DNA from: Pseudomonas fluvialis
Lineage (GTDB): Bacteria > Pseudomonadota > Gammaproteobacteria > Pseudomonadales > Pseudomonadaceae
Direction of reading: 5' to 3'
NCBI RefSeq assembly: GCF_014207935.1
Contig: NZ_JACHLL010000002.1
Coordinates: 241,767 to 305,766 of the forward strand
DNA: 64,000 bases
How positions within the stretch are numbered: position 1 is the first letter of the stretch; every line of letters starts with the position of its first letter. Shown here piece after piece: positions 23,617 through 37,886 of this stretch. The notes under the pieces are model-generated. The model saw nothing but the letters and a program-made list of their open reading frames with translations. It had not been told where the DNA came from and did no database searches. The translations under genes were made by a program, and so were the position numbers.

Positions 23617-23707
23617 TGGCGGAGAAGGGGGGATTCGAACCCCCGACACCCTTTTGAGGTGTACTCCCTTAGCAGGGGAGCGCCTTCGGCCACTCGGCCA
23701 CCTCTCC
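23617..23707 (-). tRNA. tRNA-Ser (anticodon GCT)
   Basis: A 91-base class II tRNA with a long variable arm (TACACCTCAAAAGGGTGTC) and encoded CCA. The acceptor is GGAGAGG/CTTCTCC and the anticodon loop is CTGCTAA on a CTCCC/GGGAG stem. It lies downstream of rsmA on the same strand. Confidence 0.96.
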
Positions 23708-23768
23708 GCAACACGGGGCGCATGATAACCAGCTTTTCCCCGTTTGCAAAGCAAAAAATGCAGAAAAA

Positions 23769-23954
23769 TTAGTGGTTTGGTTCGTGATCCTTTTCTTTTT
23801 GGATCCGCTGATAAATCTCTTCGCGGTGCACCGCGACTTCCTTGGGAGCATTGACGCCAATGCGCACCTGGTTACCTTTGACACCCAGAACGGTGACAGT
23901 AACGTCATCGCCTACCATCAGGGTTTCTCCAACCCGACGAGTCAAAATAAGCAT
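23769..23954 (-). CDS. rsmA: Carbon storage/secondary metabolism regulator RsmA (CsrA)
   Basis: A 61-residue CsrA-family protein that opens [20 protein letters not shown] and has the RNA-contact segment [19 protein letters not shown]. An AAGGAG-type ribosome site precedes ATG 23954. It binds GGA motifs in mRNA leaders to block translation, and is titrated by small RNAs of the rsmY/rsmZ type in Pseudomonas. It governs the motile-to-sessile switch, so it is thematically linked to the c-di-GMP genes nearby. It is 190 bases downstream of lysC. Confidence 0.97.
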   Translation of the reverse strand: MLILTRRVGETLMVGDDVTVTVLGVKGNQVRIGVNAPKEVAVHREEIYQRIQKEKDHEPNH

Positions 23955-24109
23955 TCCTTTCTCCTTTCGGATATCTGTTCAGGACAACACGTTCGATCTG
24001 CAAGAAAAATGGTGTCAAACCCAGCGATCTCAAGACCATCCAAGTCCTTCACCCAAGTATTGACCACGACTGGCAAAAAGAAAGTTCCGCCAGCAAGCCA
24101 AAAAAGACA

Positions 24110-24134
24110 AAAGGCGCGGACTAGCCGCGCCTTT
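24110..24134 (-). terminator. Terminator after lysC
   Basis: AAAGGCGCGG and CCGCGCCTTT form a 10-bp stem with a 5-base loop, followed on the minus strand by an interrupted U-run. It lies 12 bases after the lysC stop. Confidence 0.85.
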
Positions 24135-24145
24135 CGAGTCAAACC

Positions 24146-25384
24146 TTACTCACCCTGTCGGGCCGGAGCATCCAGCTCGAAAGCAGTATGCAGAGCGCGG
24201 ACAGCCAGCTCGAGGTATTTCTCCTCGATCACCACCGAAATCTTGATTTCCGAGGTGGAGATCATCTGGATGTTGATGTTCTCTTTTGCCAGCGCCTCGA
24301 ACATACGACTGGCCACACCGGCATGGGAGCGCATACCAACGCCGACGATGGAAACCTTGGCGATGTTGGTGTCACCACTGACTTCGCGAGCGCCGATAGC
24401 CTCTGCAGTCTGCTTCAGCACATCCAGAGCCTTCTGGTAGTCGTTGCGATGCACGGTGAAGGTGAAATCGGTGGTGTTATCGTGAGAGACGTTCTGCACG
24501 ATCATGTCCACTTCGATATTGGCACCACTGACAGGGCCCAGAATTTTAAAAGCCACGCCGGGAGTATCCGGCACGCCACGGATGGTCAGCTTGGCCTCGT
24601 CGCGGTTGAAGGCGATACCGGAAATGATCGGCTGTTCCATGGATTCCTCGTCATCAAGGGTAATGAGGGTGCCCAGACCCTCCTGAAAGCTGTGCAGGAC
24701 GCGCAGCGGCACGTTGTACTTGCCGGCAAACTCGACCGAACGAATCTGCAGCACCTTGGAGCCGAGACTGGCCATCTCGAGCATTTCTTCGAAAGTGATC
24801 TTTTCCAGGCGACGCGCCTGGGCCACCACGCGCGGATCGGTGGTGTAGACGCCATCGACGTCGGTATAGATCTGGCACTCGTCAGCCTTCAGGGCCGCCG
24901 CCAGGGCCACGCCCGTGGTGTCGGAGCCGCCACGGCCCAGAGTGGTGATATTGCCTTGCTCATCCACCCCCTGGAAACCGGCCACAACAACGACACGACC
25001 CGCATTCAGATCGGCACGAATCTTCTCGTCATCGATCTGCAGAATGCGCGCCTTGTTGAAAGCACTGTCGGTAAGAATGCGCACCTGATTGCCGGTGTAG
25101 GAAACCGCCGGAACACCGCGATTGATCAGAGCCATGGCCAGGAGAGCGATAGTCACCTGCTCACCGGTGGACACCATCATATCCAGCTCACGCGGCTCCG
25201 GATTGCCGTCACTGGCCTGTTTGGCCAGATCGATCAGGCGATTGGTCTCACCACTCATTGCGGAAACCACGACCACAATGTCGTCGCCGTTTTCGCGGAA
25301 CTTCTTCACCTTGTCGGCCACCTGCTGGATACGCTCGATGGTGCCGACGGAGGTGCCCCCAAACTTCTGTACGATCAAAGCCAT
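24146..25384 (-). CDS. lysC: Aspartate kinase LysC
   Basis: A 412-residue aspartokinase. ATG 25384 gives the family start MALIVQKFGGTSVGTIERIQ; 14 further codons upstream are open but unlike the family. The kinase domain (about 1-245) has KFGGTSVG and TLGRGGSDTTGVALAAALKA. Two ACT domains (about 265-410) bind lysine and threonine for feedback control. It catalyses the first step from aspartate to lysine, threonine and methionine. In this family the C-terminal ACT part may also be made from an internal start. It lies about 100 bases after alaS in the conserved alaS-lysC-rsmA order. Confidence 0.97.
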   Translation of the reverse strand: MALIVQKFGGTSVGTIERIQQVADKVKKFRENGDDIVVVVSAMSGETNRLIDLAKQASDGNPEPRELDMMVSTGEQVTIALLAMALINRGVPAVSYTGNQVRILTDSAFNKARILQIDDEKIRADLNAGRVVVVAGFQGVDEQGNITTLGRGGSDTTGVALAAALKADECQIYTDVDGVYTTDPRVVAQARRLEKITFEEMLEMASLGSKVLQIRSVEFAGKYNVPLRVLHSFQEGLGTLITLDDEESMEQPIISGIAFNRDEAKLTIRGVPDTPGVAFKILGPVSGANIEVDMIVQNVSHDNTTDFTFTVHRNDYQKALDVLKQTAEAIGAREVSGDTNIAKVSIVGVGMRSHAGVASRMFEALAKENINIQMISTSEIKISVVIEEKYLELAVRALHTAFELDAPARQGE

Positions 25385-25482
25385 TTCAAAGCCGCCTGAT
25401 TCTGCGAGGGCGCCCATTACACCCACAACGGGTCACACTGCCAAGGCTCGTCGGACGCGCTGCGAGCCTGGCTGAATGGTGT

Positions 25483-28107
25483 TTAAACGGTCTGTTCGAC
25501 GTAAGCCCTGGCCAAGGCCAGTGCCTCGTCCAGCTTGGCAACTTCGGTACCACCACCGCGTGCCATATCCGGGCGACCACCGCCCTTGCCACCCACAGCT
25601 GCAGCAGCCTGTTTCATCAGGTCGCCGGCCTTGAGCTGTGCCGTAAGGTTCTGGGTCACGCCGGCAACCAGCGTGATCTTGCCATCCAGCTCGCCACCGA
25701 GCAGGATCAGAGCACTGCCAAGCTTGTTCTTCAGTTGATCGACCAGGGCCAACAGGGCATCGCCATCCAGCCCATCGAGGCGGGCAGCCAGCACTTTCAC
25801 GCCCTTGATATCGACAGCAGAACCCGCCAGATCATCGCCGGCTGCACTGGCAGCCTTGGCTTTGAGCTGTTCCAGCTCTTTCTCCAGCTGACGGTTGCGC
25901 TCCAGAACACCAGCCAGGCGCTCCAGAACATTGTCGCGATTACCCTTGACCAACACCGCCGCTTCCTTGAGCTGCTCTTCAGCCGCATTCAGGTAAGCCA
26001 GCGCCGCGGAACCGGTCACGCCCTCAATACGGCGCACACCGGAGGCCACACCGCCTTCACTGGTGATCTTGAACACGCCGATATCACCGGTACGCGCCAC
26101 GTGAGTACCACCGCACAGCTCGACCGAGAAGCCGCCGCCCATGGTCAGCACGCGCACGCTGTCGCCGTACTTCTCGCCGAACAAGGCCATGGCCCCCTTC
26201 TGCTTGGCCGTGTCGATATCGGTGACTTCGGTTTCCACCGCACTGTTCTTGCGGATCTCGGCGTTAACCAACTCTTCCAGCGCCTTGATCTGCTCGGGCT
26301 TGATGGCCTCGAAGTGGCTGAAGTCAAAACGCAGGCGCTGACTGTCGACCAGCGAGCCCTTCTGCTGCACATGTTCGCCCAAAACCTGACGCAGCGCGGC
26401 ATGCAGCAGGTGCGTGGCCGAGTGGTTCAGTGCCGTTGCCTGGCGCACCGAGGCATCCACCTGTGCGGTTACAGCCGAGGCCGCCTTGAGCACGCCGCGG
26501 GCCACCACACCGTGGTGCAGGAAAGCGCCACCAGCCTTGGTGGTATCGCGCACATCAAAGCGAAGACCCGGCGCAGCGAGATAACCACTGTCACCTACCT
26601 GACCGCCGGACTCGGCATAGAACGGTGTGCGATCAAGCACCACCACGCCCTCCTCGCCTTCGGCCAGACTCTCGACCGCTGCCCCCGCCTTGAACAGACC
26701 GACAATCTTGGCTTCGCCAACGGTAGCGCTGTAGCCGGTGAATTCGGTTTCCACGTCGACCTTGACCAGGCTGTTGTAGTCAAGACCGAAAGCACTGGAT
26801 GCACGCGCACGCTCGCGCTGGGCCTCCATCTCACGCTCGAAACCAGCCTCATCGATGCTCAGGCCGCGTTCGCGAGCGATATCACCGGTGAGATCCATGG
26901 GGAAGCCGTAGGTATCGTAGAGTTTGAACACCACTTCGCCCGGAATTTCCTTGCCGGCCAGCTCAGCGAGATCCTGTTCCAGAATCTTCAGACCCTGTTC
27001 CAGGGTCTTGGCGAACTGCTCTTCCTCGGTTTTCAGCACACGCTCGACATGCGCCTGCTGCTCCACAAGTTCAGGAAAGGCAGAGCCCATCTCGCTGGCC
27101 AGGGCCGCATAGATCTTGTGGAAGAAGGCGCCACTGGCACCGAGCTTGTTGCCGTGCCGGCAGGCGCGACGAATGATGCGGCGCAGCACATAGCCGCGAC
27201 CTTCGTTGGACGGCAGCACACCGTCGGCAATCAGGAAGCCGCACGAGCGGATATGGTCAGCCACCACCTTCAGCGAAGCCTGACTTTCGTTGGCGCAGCC
27301 AATCGCAGCTGCAGCCGCATTCAGCAGGCTCTGGAACAGGTCGATCTCGTAGTTCGAGTTGACGTGTTGCAGCACGGCGCTGATGCGTTCCAGCCCCATG
27401 CCGGTATCCACGCTCGGAGCCGGCAGCGGGTGCAGCACGCCGTCCGCAGTACGGTTGAACTGCATGAACACGTTATTCCAGATTTCGATGTAGCGATCGC
27501 CGTCTTCTTCCGGCGAACCGGGCGGGCCGCCCCAGATGTGCTCGCCGTGGTCGAAGAAAATTTCGGTGCACGGACCGCACGGACCGGTATCGCCCATCGC
27601 CCAGAAGTTGTCGGAAGCGTACGGCGCACCCTTGTTGTCACCGATGCGCACCATGCGCTCTGCAGGGATGCCGACTTCCTGAGTCCAGATGTCATAAGCC
27701 TCGTCGTCGGTGGCATAGACGGTGACCCAGAGCTTCTCCTTGGGCAGGTTCAGCCATTTGTCGCTGGTCAAAAACTCCCAGGCGTAAGTAATGGCATCGC
27801 GCTTGAAATAGTCGCCGAAGCTGAAGTTACCCAGCATCTCGAAAAACGTGTGGTGACGCGCGGTGTAGCCGACGTTCTCCAGATCGTTGTGCTTGCCGCC
27901 GGCCCGCACACACTTCTGGCTGGTGGTCGCGCGGGTGTAGGCGCGCTTTTCCAGGCCGAGGAAACAGTCCTTGAACTGGTTCATCCCCGCGTTGGTGAAC
28001 AGCAGGGTCGGATCATTCGCCGGAATCAGCGAACTGGAGGCCACACGGGCGTGCCCCTTCTCTTCGAAGAAGCGGAGGAAGGCTTCACGGATTTCTGCGC
28101 TTTTCAT
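25483..28107 (-). CDS. alaS: Alanyl-tRNA synthetase AlaS
   Basis: 874 residues, standard length. The class II catalytic core has [19 protein letters not shown] (about 65-85) and ALVWEFL-like segments. The editing domain has [19 protein letters not shown], with the zinc-binding [13 protein letters not shown] motif. The C-Ala/DHHA1 domain has [12 protein letters not shown] near the end. It charges tRNA-Ala and hydrolyses mis-charged Ser/Gly. It is downstream of the aru/ast operon on the same strand with a gap of about 90 bases. Confidence 0.98.
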   Translation of the reverse strand: MKSAEIREAFLRFFEEKGHARVASSSLIPANDPTLLFTNAGMNQFKDCFLGLEKRAYTRATTSQKCVRAGGKHNDLENVGYTARHHTFFEMLGNFSFGDYFKRDAITYAWEFLTSDKWLNLPKEKLWVTVYATDDEAYDIWTQEVGIPAERMVRIGDNKGAPYASDNFWAMGDTGPCGPCTEIFFDHGEHIWGGPPGSPEEDGDRYIEIWNNVFMQFNRTADGVLHPLPAPSVDTGMGLERISAVLQHVNSNYEIDLFQSLLNAAAAAIGCANESQASLKVVADHIRSCGFLIADGVLPSNEGRGYVLRRIIRRACRHGNKLGASGAFFHKIYAALASEMGSAFPELVEQQAHVERVLKTEEEQFAKTLEQGLKILEQDLAELAGKEIPGEVVFKLYDTYGFPMDLTGDIARERGLSIDEAGFEREMEAQRERARASSAFGLDYNSLVKVDVETEFTGYSATVGEAKIVGLFKAGAAVESLAEGEEGVVVLDRTPFYAESGGQVGDSGYLAAPGLRFDVRDTTKAGGAFLHHGVVARGVLKAASAVTAQVDASVRQATALNHSATHLLHAALRQVLGEHVQQKGSLVDSQRLRFDFSHFEAIKPEQIKALEELVNAEIRKNSAVETEVTDIDTAKQKGAMALFGEKYGDSVRVLTMGGGFSVELCGGTHVARTGDIGVFKITSEGGVASGVRRIEGVTGSAALAYLNAAEEQLKEAAVLVKGNRDNVLERLAGVLERNRQLEKELEQLKAKAASAAGDDLAGSAVDIKGVKVLAARLDGLDGDALLALVDQLKNKLGSALILLGGELDGKITLVAGVTQNLTAQLKAGDLMKQAAAAVGGKGGGRPDMARGGGTEVAKLDEALALARAYVEQTV

Positions 28108-28201
28108 TCAGGTCTTCCAGGCGAACTGCGGGCAAAAAATGCCGACAAAACCCGCATTATATCGGGCTCAGCGCCAGGAAAAAGCCTTTTCTGCTAGAGA
28201 C

Positions 28202-29200
28202 TCAGAGGGAAGCGGTCGGAACCACGACAATTCCGGCACGCAGACCGTTCTTCACCTTGGGATTGGGGAAGATGATGCGGGCACCCTCCTCCTCGATCAG
28301 CCAGCGGCTGCCGGCAATGTCCTCGGCCAGCAGGAAGCCCTTGGGCAAGGCGGTGAAGTTCTCCACATCCGGCGCCAGGTGCAACTGAAAACCGTCACTG
28401 TGTTTGATGACTTCACGCGCCACGACGAACAGCTGCAGACCGCTTAAGTCTTCGTCTTCACCGACACTGCCATTGGCGATCAGATCTCGCAGCACGGCTT
28501 CGAGCCGCGAGAGATTGACACCCTGGTTCTCCCCGAACGGTCGCGCCTTGCCCAGCTCCAGGGTAAAGGCTTCGGCCTGCAGGTGCGCATAGGTGTGTGA
28601 GCTGAAGGTAATACCGGTCTTGTTCTGCAGCAGCACGGCGCCGATGCCGGCATCGCGCAGCCGGGCCAACTGGCGGGCGGAGTGCTGGCAACCATCGCGG
28701 TAGGGATAGAGGGCAAACTGCTCGATCTGCGAACCGCGGATTGCGGTGTGCAGGTCGTAATGCAGGCGCTCGCGCCCGGCAAGACTGAAGAAATTGGCCG
28801 CCAGCTGTTCCAGCTCACCGGCGCGCAATGCTTCAAAACCACTGACTGCTTCATGTCGGCCGCTGAACAGGCGATTGATATCCTGCTCCACATAGCGCTC
28901 GCCACGGCGCATGGCTTCGGGATTGCCCAGCAGAAAGAGAATCCGCGCCCGTGGCCGCAGCTCGCCACTGGCAATTGCCTGCAGCAGGCGGTCGAGCAAC
29001 TCGATCGGTGCCGTCTCGTTGCCATGCAGACCGGCGGAAAGGAGCAGGTCAAGCCCGGCATCCTCCGCCTTGAGCGGACTGACCTCCAGAGCGCCCTCGG
29101 CCAGCCAGTGCAGACGCACACCAGCGGCCGTCAACTGAATCTTCTCGGTCGGCTCACGGCCAGCCAGAGTCAGATCAAGCAGTTTGCCGAGGGACAGCAT
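28202..29200 (-). CDS. astE: Succinylglutamate desuccinylase AstE
   Basis: A 332-residue zinc hydrolase of the AstE/AspA (M14-like) family. The zinc ligands are in [19 protein letters not shown] and in [10 protein letters not shown], and the glutamate is near [12 protein letters not shown]. It carries out the last step of the arginine succinyltransferase pathway, splitting N-succinylglutamate to succinate and glutamate. A GGAG ribosome site precedes the ATG. It is the terminal pathway gene of the aruCFGDB-x-E operon. Confidence 0.95.
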   Translation of the reverse strand: MLSLGKLLDLTLAGREPTEKIQLTAAGVRLHWLAEGALEVSPLKAEDAGLDLLLSAGLHGNETAPIELLDRLLQAIASGELRPRARILFLLGNPEAMRRGERYVEQDINRLFSGRHEAVSGFEALRAGELEQLAANFFSLAGRERLHYDLHTAIRGSQIEQFALYPYRDGCQHSARQLARLRDAGIGAVLLQNKTGITFSSHTYAHLQAEAFTLELGKARPFGENQGVNLSRLEAVLRDLIANGSVGEDEDLSGLQLFVVAREVIKHSDGFQLHLAPDVENFTALPKGFLLAEDIAGSRWLIEEEGARIIFPNPKVKNGLRAGIVVVPTASL

Positions 29201-29223
29201 GGGCGTTTCTCCGTCAGGCCACC

Positions 29224-29511
29224 TCAGTGGTCATGATTGCAATCTGGGCCGTGCACATGATCATCCTCAGCGCCATCGGCCGGCTCCATCTCCAGCTGCA
29301 GGCTGACCAGATTGGTAGCCAGCGGGCGCAGCAGCAGGTTGGCGTACTCGGTATCACCCTCCTCTACGTCCACGCCGATCAGCAGCTGACCATTACCTGC
29401 CTGCTGGATCCACACTTCCTTGCCCTGCCAGACCACGGCAAACCGCGTGCAGGAGGTTTCCAGCTGGGTACCGTCAGTATCTTCAAGAATCAGTTGCAGG
29501 GCATCGGACAT
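29224..29511 (-). CDS. Conserved small protein between astB and astE, His-rich tail
   Basis: A 95-residue soluble protein of unknown function at this operon position; from memory P. aeruginosa also has a small protein here. Most of it is beta-rich ([20 protein letters not shown]), and the end is [13 protein letters not shown], five histidines and one cysteine within 11 residues that could bind zinc or another metal. Its location directly before the zinc enzyme AstE raises a metal-delivery role, which is inference only. It starts 13 bases after astB and ends 23 bases before astE. Confidence 0.75.
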   Translation of the reverse strand: MSDALQLILEDTDGTQLETSCTRFAVVWQGKEVWIQQAGNGQLLIGVDVEEGDTEYANLLLRPLATNLVSLQLEMEPADGAEDDHVHGPDCNHDH

Positions 29512-29524
29512 GGGATCGTTACTC

Positions 29525-32385
<2,861 letters not shown>

Positions 32386-33411
32386 TCAGTTCTGCGCGTC
32401 GCGCGCCGACAGCGGCACGGCTCGTACCTGGCTGCCTGCGGTGAGCTGCAGACGCTTGGCGGTCAGGGCATCGACCACCAGGGTGCCGGAAGCCACGCGT
32501 GCAGGCGCGGCAGTAATCCGACAGTCCCCGCGCTTGCGGTTGTGCATCAGGTACGGCACGGCCTCGTCGCCCGGCGTGCCGATAGACAGAATCAGCAGCT
32601 GGCTGTCGGCCACGGCGCGAATCTTGTCGGTCTGCACCTCGATGGCCGGGCCGGCGTCGAAGATGTCGACATAGCCCTGATAGCTGAAGCCCTCGCCCTT
32701 GAGCATGGCCAGCGCAGGTTCCGTGTGCGGGTGCACACGGCCGATCACGGCCTGTGCTTCCTCGGTGAGGAAACAGGTATAGAGCGGGAACTTGGGCATC
32801 AGCTCGGCAATGAAGGCCTTGTTACCCAGCCCGGTGAGGTAGTCGGCGCGAGAGAATTCCATGGTGAAGAAATGCCGGCCCAGGCTTTCCCAGAACGGCG
32901 AGCGACCATCGGCATCGGACATGCCGCGCATTTCGGCAATCACCTTGTCGCCGAACAGATCACGGAACTCGGCGATGAACATGAAGCGCGCCTTGGACAG
33001 CAGACGGCCATTGAGACCACTGCGATGATCGGCATGCAGGAACAGCGAGCAGAGTTCGGAATGCCCGGTCAGGTCGTTGGCCAGAAACAGCGTGGGGATT
33101 TCACGGTGGATACCCAGTTCCTGCGAGGCACTGACGGTCAGGCCGACGCGGAAGTTGTACCAGGGCTCGCGTTTGCCCACGGCACCAGCCACGGCAGAGA
33201 TGCCCACCACCTCGCCGTCATCGTTCTCCATGACGAACAGATAATCGGCGTCGGCGCGCTCGGCTTCGCCGCTGAAGGCCTTCTCCGCCCAGCTGACGCG
33301 ATGGGACAGGCGCTCCTCGTTGGCCGGCAGGGTAGTCAGGCCGGTGCCGGTGCTCTGCGCCAGGGCCATCAGTGCCGGCAGGTCGCTGCTGCGCACGGGA
33401 CGAACAATCAT
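32386..33411 (-). CDS. aruG: Arginine/ornithine N-succinyltransferase subunit AruG
   Basis: A 341-residue GNAT-like AstA-family protein (MIVRPVRSSDLPALMALAQS) with LFLHADHRSGLNGRLLSKAR and DIFDAGPAIEVQTDKIRAV near the C-terminus. In Pseudomonas, AruF and AruG form the hetero-oligomeric arginine/ornithine succinyltransferase. It is a tandem paralogue of aruF immediately upstream. A TGGAGG ribosome site precedes the ATG. Confidence 0.95.
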   Translation of the reverse strand: MIVRPVRSSDLPALMALAQSTGTGLTTLPANEERLSHRVSWAEKAFSGEAERADADYLFVMENDDGEVVGISAVAGAVGKREPWYNFRVGLTVSASQELGIHREIPTLFLANDLTGHSELCSLFLHADHRSGLNGRLLSKARFMFIAEFRDLFGDKVIAEMRGMSDADGRSPFWESLGRHFFTMEFSRADYLTGLGNKAFIAELMPKFPLYTCFLTEEAQAVIGRVHPHTEPALAMLKGEGFSYQGYVDIFDAGPAIEVQTDKIRAVADSQLLILSIGTPGDEAVPYLMHNRKRGDCRITAAPARVASGTLVVDALTAKRLQLTAGSQVRAVPLSARDAQN

Positions 33412-33499
33412 AGTGCCTCCAGGCTCTCAGGGCCGTCGCCATAGGCGCTCGGCCAGCATGCCGCAGGGTGCCGCCGCAGGGCGACGCCCGGTTGATCGA

Positions 33500-34516
33500 T
33501 CAGAGGGCGACCAGGCGCACCGTGGCGCCCTCACCCACACCCAGCGCCTCGGCAGCCTCTGCCGACAGGGTCACCGGCTTGCCGGGCACCCAGTCGAGGT
33601 CGGCAACGATGGCGCGGTAATCCTGCAACTGGCCGTTGCACACCAGGTACTGGCGGCCACCCTTGCCGGGCTCGCCAACACGCACCGGCACCACGCGGCT
33701 CTGGCTGATCGAGCGAATGCTGGTCGTGCGCGCATGCAGGGTCGGCCCGCCGTCGAAGATATCGATGTAGTGGTCGGTCTCGAAACCCTCGCGCATGAGG
33801 ATGTCGAAGTTGATCTGCGCGCGCGGGTAAACCTGGCCCATGACTTCCTGCGCTTCATCCGGCAGCAGCGGTACATAGATCGGGTAATGCGGCATCAGCT
33901 CGGCGAGGAAGGTCCGGCTCTTCAGACCGCACAGGCGCTCGGCTTCGACGTAGCTCATGTCGAAGAAGTTGCGGCCCACGGCATTCCAGAACGGTGACTC
34001 GCCCTGCTCGTCGCTGTAACCGACGATCTCCACCACCACCGCATCGGAGAAGCGCTCCGGGTGGCTGGCGAGAAACAGCAGGCGGCCGCGCGAATTGAGC
34101 TCGGCATAGGGCGTCTGCACCAGTTCGGGCTGCACGTAATAGCTGGTCAGCAGGCTGTTGCCGGTAAGGTCATGGCACAGTGAGAGGACATGAATCTTGT
34201 TGTGGATGCCCAGCGAACGCGAGGCATGCACGAAGGTTTCGTTGCGAAAGCTGTAGAAGGGTTCGGAGTAGCCGGCCGAGGCGACCACCCCGGAGCAGCC
34301 GACCAGGCGTCCGGTCTGGCTGTCTTCTAGGACGAAGAAATAGCTTTCCTCGCCGTTGAAACTGACCTCGGCGCCAAACGAGGCCTCCGAGGCCTGGATC
34401 TTCTCCTGCAGACGCTGCAGGTCGTCCGGCAGGGAAGTGACACCAATCGGGCTATCCGCCGCCAGGCGCTGTACCTCGGCGAGATCGGACAATTGCGCAG
34501 GGCGCATCACCAGCAT
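33500..34516 (-). CDS. aruF: Arginine/ornithine N-succinyltransferase subunit AruF
   Basis: A 338-residue paralogue of AruG (MLVMRPAQLSDLAEVQRLAA) with the same AstA-type architecture and DIFDGGPTLHARTTSIRSI. AAGGAG lies 8 bases before the ATG. Together with AruG it transfers succinyl from succinyl-CoA to the alpha-amino group of arginine or ornithine. It is 122 bases after aruC; no terminator is apparent between them. Confidence 0.95.
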   Translation of the reverse strand: MLVMRPAQLSDLAEVQRLAADSPIGVTSLPDDLQRLQEKIQASEASFGAEVSFNGEESYFFVLEDSQTGRLVGCSGVVASAGYSEPFYSFRNETFVHASRSLGIHNKIHVLSLCHDLTGNSLLTSYYVQPELVQTPYAELNSRGRLLFLASHPERFSDAVVVEIVGYSDEQGESPFWNAVGRNFFDMSYVEAERLCGLKSRTFLAELMPHYPIYVPLLPDEAQEVMGQVYPRAQINFDILMREGFETDHYIDIFDGGPTLHARTTSIRSISQSRVVPVRVGEPGKGGRQYLVCNGQLQDYRAIVADLDWVPGKPVTLSAEAAEALGVGEGATVRLVAL

Positions 34517-34638
34517 GGTGTCACTCCTTCTTGTAAAAACTCCGGCAAACCTGGGCCTGCCAGAGAAAACCGGGGGATGAGGGTCACCCCGGTACGCATG
34601 GAATCGTCAGGTCGCGCGCCCAGGCACGCGACCGCCCG

Positions 34639-35934
<1,296 letters not shown>

Positions 35935-36091
35935 TTACAGCGCCAACCCAGCGCCAGCCGGGGCTTACAGAAAAGCGACAGAAAGCGACGGGAAGGCGCA
36001 GTTTAAACGCAGCGCAGACGTATTAGGACCCATTCGACGGCAATTTGACGGCTTTTACCGCCAAGCCAGACGGCCCGCACCAGAAGTGGCT

Positions 36092-36868
36092 TCAGTCGAG
36101 GCGCCCGCTGGCGATGCACTCACCAGCCGCCCACAGTCCCCATTCGCCCGGCTGGAACAGGGTCCATTGCTCGTTGTCGGTGAGTGCTTCGGTGGCCAGC
36201 ACGGTGACCACGTCATTGGCGGTGGTCTGCGCGTGGAAGTCGACTTCCAGCTCGACATCCTTGAGGTGCGCAGGGCCAAAGGGCGCACGCCGGGTAATCC
36301 GCGCCAGCTTGGTACTGCAGAAGCCGAACAGCCACTGGCCATTGCTCAGAAGGCAGTTGAACACGCCCTGACGGCGGTACTCGGCGCAGGCATTGAGCAG
36401 CAGTGGCAGCAACAACTGCACCGGAGCATCATCGGCAAAGGCGCCGCGGATACGGTTGAGCAGATCGCAGAACACCGCCTCGCTGTCGGTATCACCCACC
36501 GGACAATAGAAATCACGCCGACCGGTGAAAGCCGTCAGCTGGCCGTTGTGGGCAAAGCACCAGTTGCGTCCCCACAGCTCACGCACGAACGGATGGGTGT
36601 TGGCCAGGCAGACCTGCCCCACGTTGGCCTGACGCACATGGGCGATGACCACTTCGCTCTTGATCGGAAAGCGCTGCACCAGCTGGGCGACTTCCGAGTC
36701 GCAACCCGGCGCCGGGTCCTGAAAGAGGCGCACACCCCGGCCCTCGTAAAAAGCCACGCCCCAGCCGTCCTTGTGCGGCCCGGTACGACCGCCACGCTGC
36801 ATCAGGCCGGTGAAGCTGAAGACGATATCGGTCGGCACATTGGCGTTCATGCCCAGCAGTTCGCACAT
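36092..36868 (-). CDS. Class II glutamine amidotransferase (YafJ-like)
   Basis: A 258-residue Ntn-hydrolase. The start MCELLGMNANVPTDIVFSF exposes the catalytic Cys2 after Met removal. Further conserved pieces are GPHKDGWGVAFY, SEVVIAHVRQANVG, NTHPFVRE and WCFAHNGQL, and DTDSEAVFCDLL. The family hydrolyses glutamine to provide ammonia, but stand-alone YafJ proteins have no confirmed acceptor. It lies 2 bases after the HIT-protein gene, so both are cotranscribed. Confidence 0.9.
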   Translation of the reverse strand: MCELLGMNANVPTDIVFSFTGLMQRGGRTGPHKDGWGVAFYEGRGVRLFQDPAPGCDSEVAQLVQRFPIKSEVVIAHVRQANVGQVCLANTHPFVRELWGRNWCFAHNGQLTAFTGRRDFYCPVGDTDSEAVFCDLLNRIRGAFADDAPVQLLLPLLLNACAEYRRQGVFNCLLSNGQWLFGFCSTKLARITRRAPFGPAHLKDVELEVDFHAQTTANDVVTVLATEALTDNEQWTLFQPGEWGLWAAGECIASGRLD

Positions 36869-36870
36869 GC

Positions 36871-37317
36871 TCAGGCTTCCTCGGCCAGGGCGGCCTGCAA
36901 ACGCTGCTGCTCGGCTTGCAGGCGGCGCTGCAGGCGCTGGCGGCCAAACGGCAGGAAACGCGTGAGCACGCGCAGCAGCAAGGCCGGTACATCGCCGCGC
37001 CGACGCGGAATCAGGTGCAGATGCAGGTGTGGCACGTGCTGGTTGGCTTCGGGCCCGTCGTTGATCAGCAGATTGATGCCGTACTCGCCATACCCGGCGC
37101 GGCGCAGCACCCGCGCCAGGCGCTCGGCCAACGGCAGCAGACGTGCCTGTACCGGCGCGGGCAACTCATGCAGATAGGGGGCATGCTGGCGCGACACGAT
37201 CAGCAAATGAGCCGGGCGCAGCGGAAAGATATCCAGCAGGACGATGAAGTCTTCGTCTTCATACAGGCGGTAGGACGGCAACTGCCCGGCAGCGATGGCA
37301 CAGAACACGCAGTCCAT
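36871..37317 (-). CDS. HIT-family nucleotide hydrolase/transferase
   Basis: A 148-residue protein with the histidine triad HVPHLHLHLIPRR at about residues 93-105, preceded by NLLINDGPEANQH. The N-terminal CVFCAI and DFIVLLDIFPLRPAHLLIVS are typical of the HIT fold. It probably cleaves nucleotide phosphoramidates or dinucleotides; the exact substrate cannot be inferred. The C-terminal tail (about 110-148) is a basic, Gln/Arg/Leu-rich helix longer than in minimal HIT proteins. It shares a transcript with the amidotransferase gene. Confidence 0.88.
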   Translation of the reverse strand: MDCVFCAIAAGQLPSYRLYEDEDFIVLLDIFPLRPAHLLIVSRQHAPYLHELPAPVQARLLPLAERLARVLRRAGYGEYGINLLINDGPEANQHVPHLHLHLIPRRRGDVPALLLRVLTRFLPFGRQRLQRRLQAEQQRLQAALAEEA

Positions 37318-37331
37318 GCTGACGCTCCGTG

Positions 37332-37808
37332 CTACAGACGCGGTTCGATGCGCAGGCGACGATCGCCGTGGGCATCCTGACGGGTATCGACGTCGGCACG
37401 ACCTTCGCGGTCCATCAGCTCGCGCAGGGTTGGCTCATCGTCCTCGACTACCGCCTGGCGCGGTTTGCGCCGCGACTGCCACCAGCTTTCCAGCGGCCAG
37501 CGCAGAAAGGCAAAGACCAGATAGAGGGCCATGCCGATGGCGCCGTACATGGCCAGATCGGAGAAGGCCAGCGGGTTGTTACCGACCTTGAGCAGAATAT
37601 CCAGCGCGGCAATCGCCACGGCCGGGGCATACAGCTCCTTGGCCGGATCGACGATGGTCGGCGTCAGCAGCAGCACCGCCATCAGCAGGCGCAACGGCTC
37701 GCGCAGCCAGCGCCACATCCAGCCGGTCATCTGGAACCACACCAGCAGGCAGCCGAGTCCGGCAACGGCATAGAGAGCCCAGGCAAGCAGATAGTCGTTC
37801 TCGGTCAT
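37332..37808 (-). CDS. Hypothetical inner-membrane protein with three to four TM helices
   Basis: A 158-residue protein from ATG 37808 (MTENDYLLAWALYAVAGLGC); five upstream codons are open but dispensable. Hydrophobic segments lie at about 8-27, 40-57, 62-78 and 90-107, followed by a charged, Arg/Asp-rich cytoplasmic tail ending RRLRIEPRL. I do not recognise the family with certainty; it looks like a conserved pseudomonad membrane protein. It is 14 bases before the HIT gene and divergent from ptrB. Confidence 0.7.
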   Translation of the reverse strand: MTENDYLLAWALYAVAGLGCLLVWFQMTGWMWRWLREPLRLLMAVLLLTPTIVDPAKELYAPAVAIAALDILLKVGNNPLAFSDLAMYGAIGMALYLVFAFLRWPLESWWQSRRKPRQAVVEDDEPTLRELMDREGRADVDTRQDAHGDRRLRIEPRL

Positions 37809-37886
37809 CGTGGCGCGTGGCATGGCTGGTCAGGGGGCACGTATGATAACGGCTTTGCCCGTTGTCGTCTGCCAAGAGAGCCCGCC

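Noticed and set aside
25258..28197. Very long open frame on the plus strand opposite alaS
   Set aside because: It is antisense to a fully recognisable alanyl-tRNA synthetase. GC-rich genes commonly leave the antisense phase open, and the translation is low-complexity without domains.
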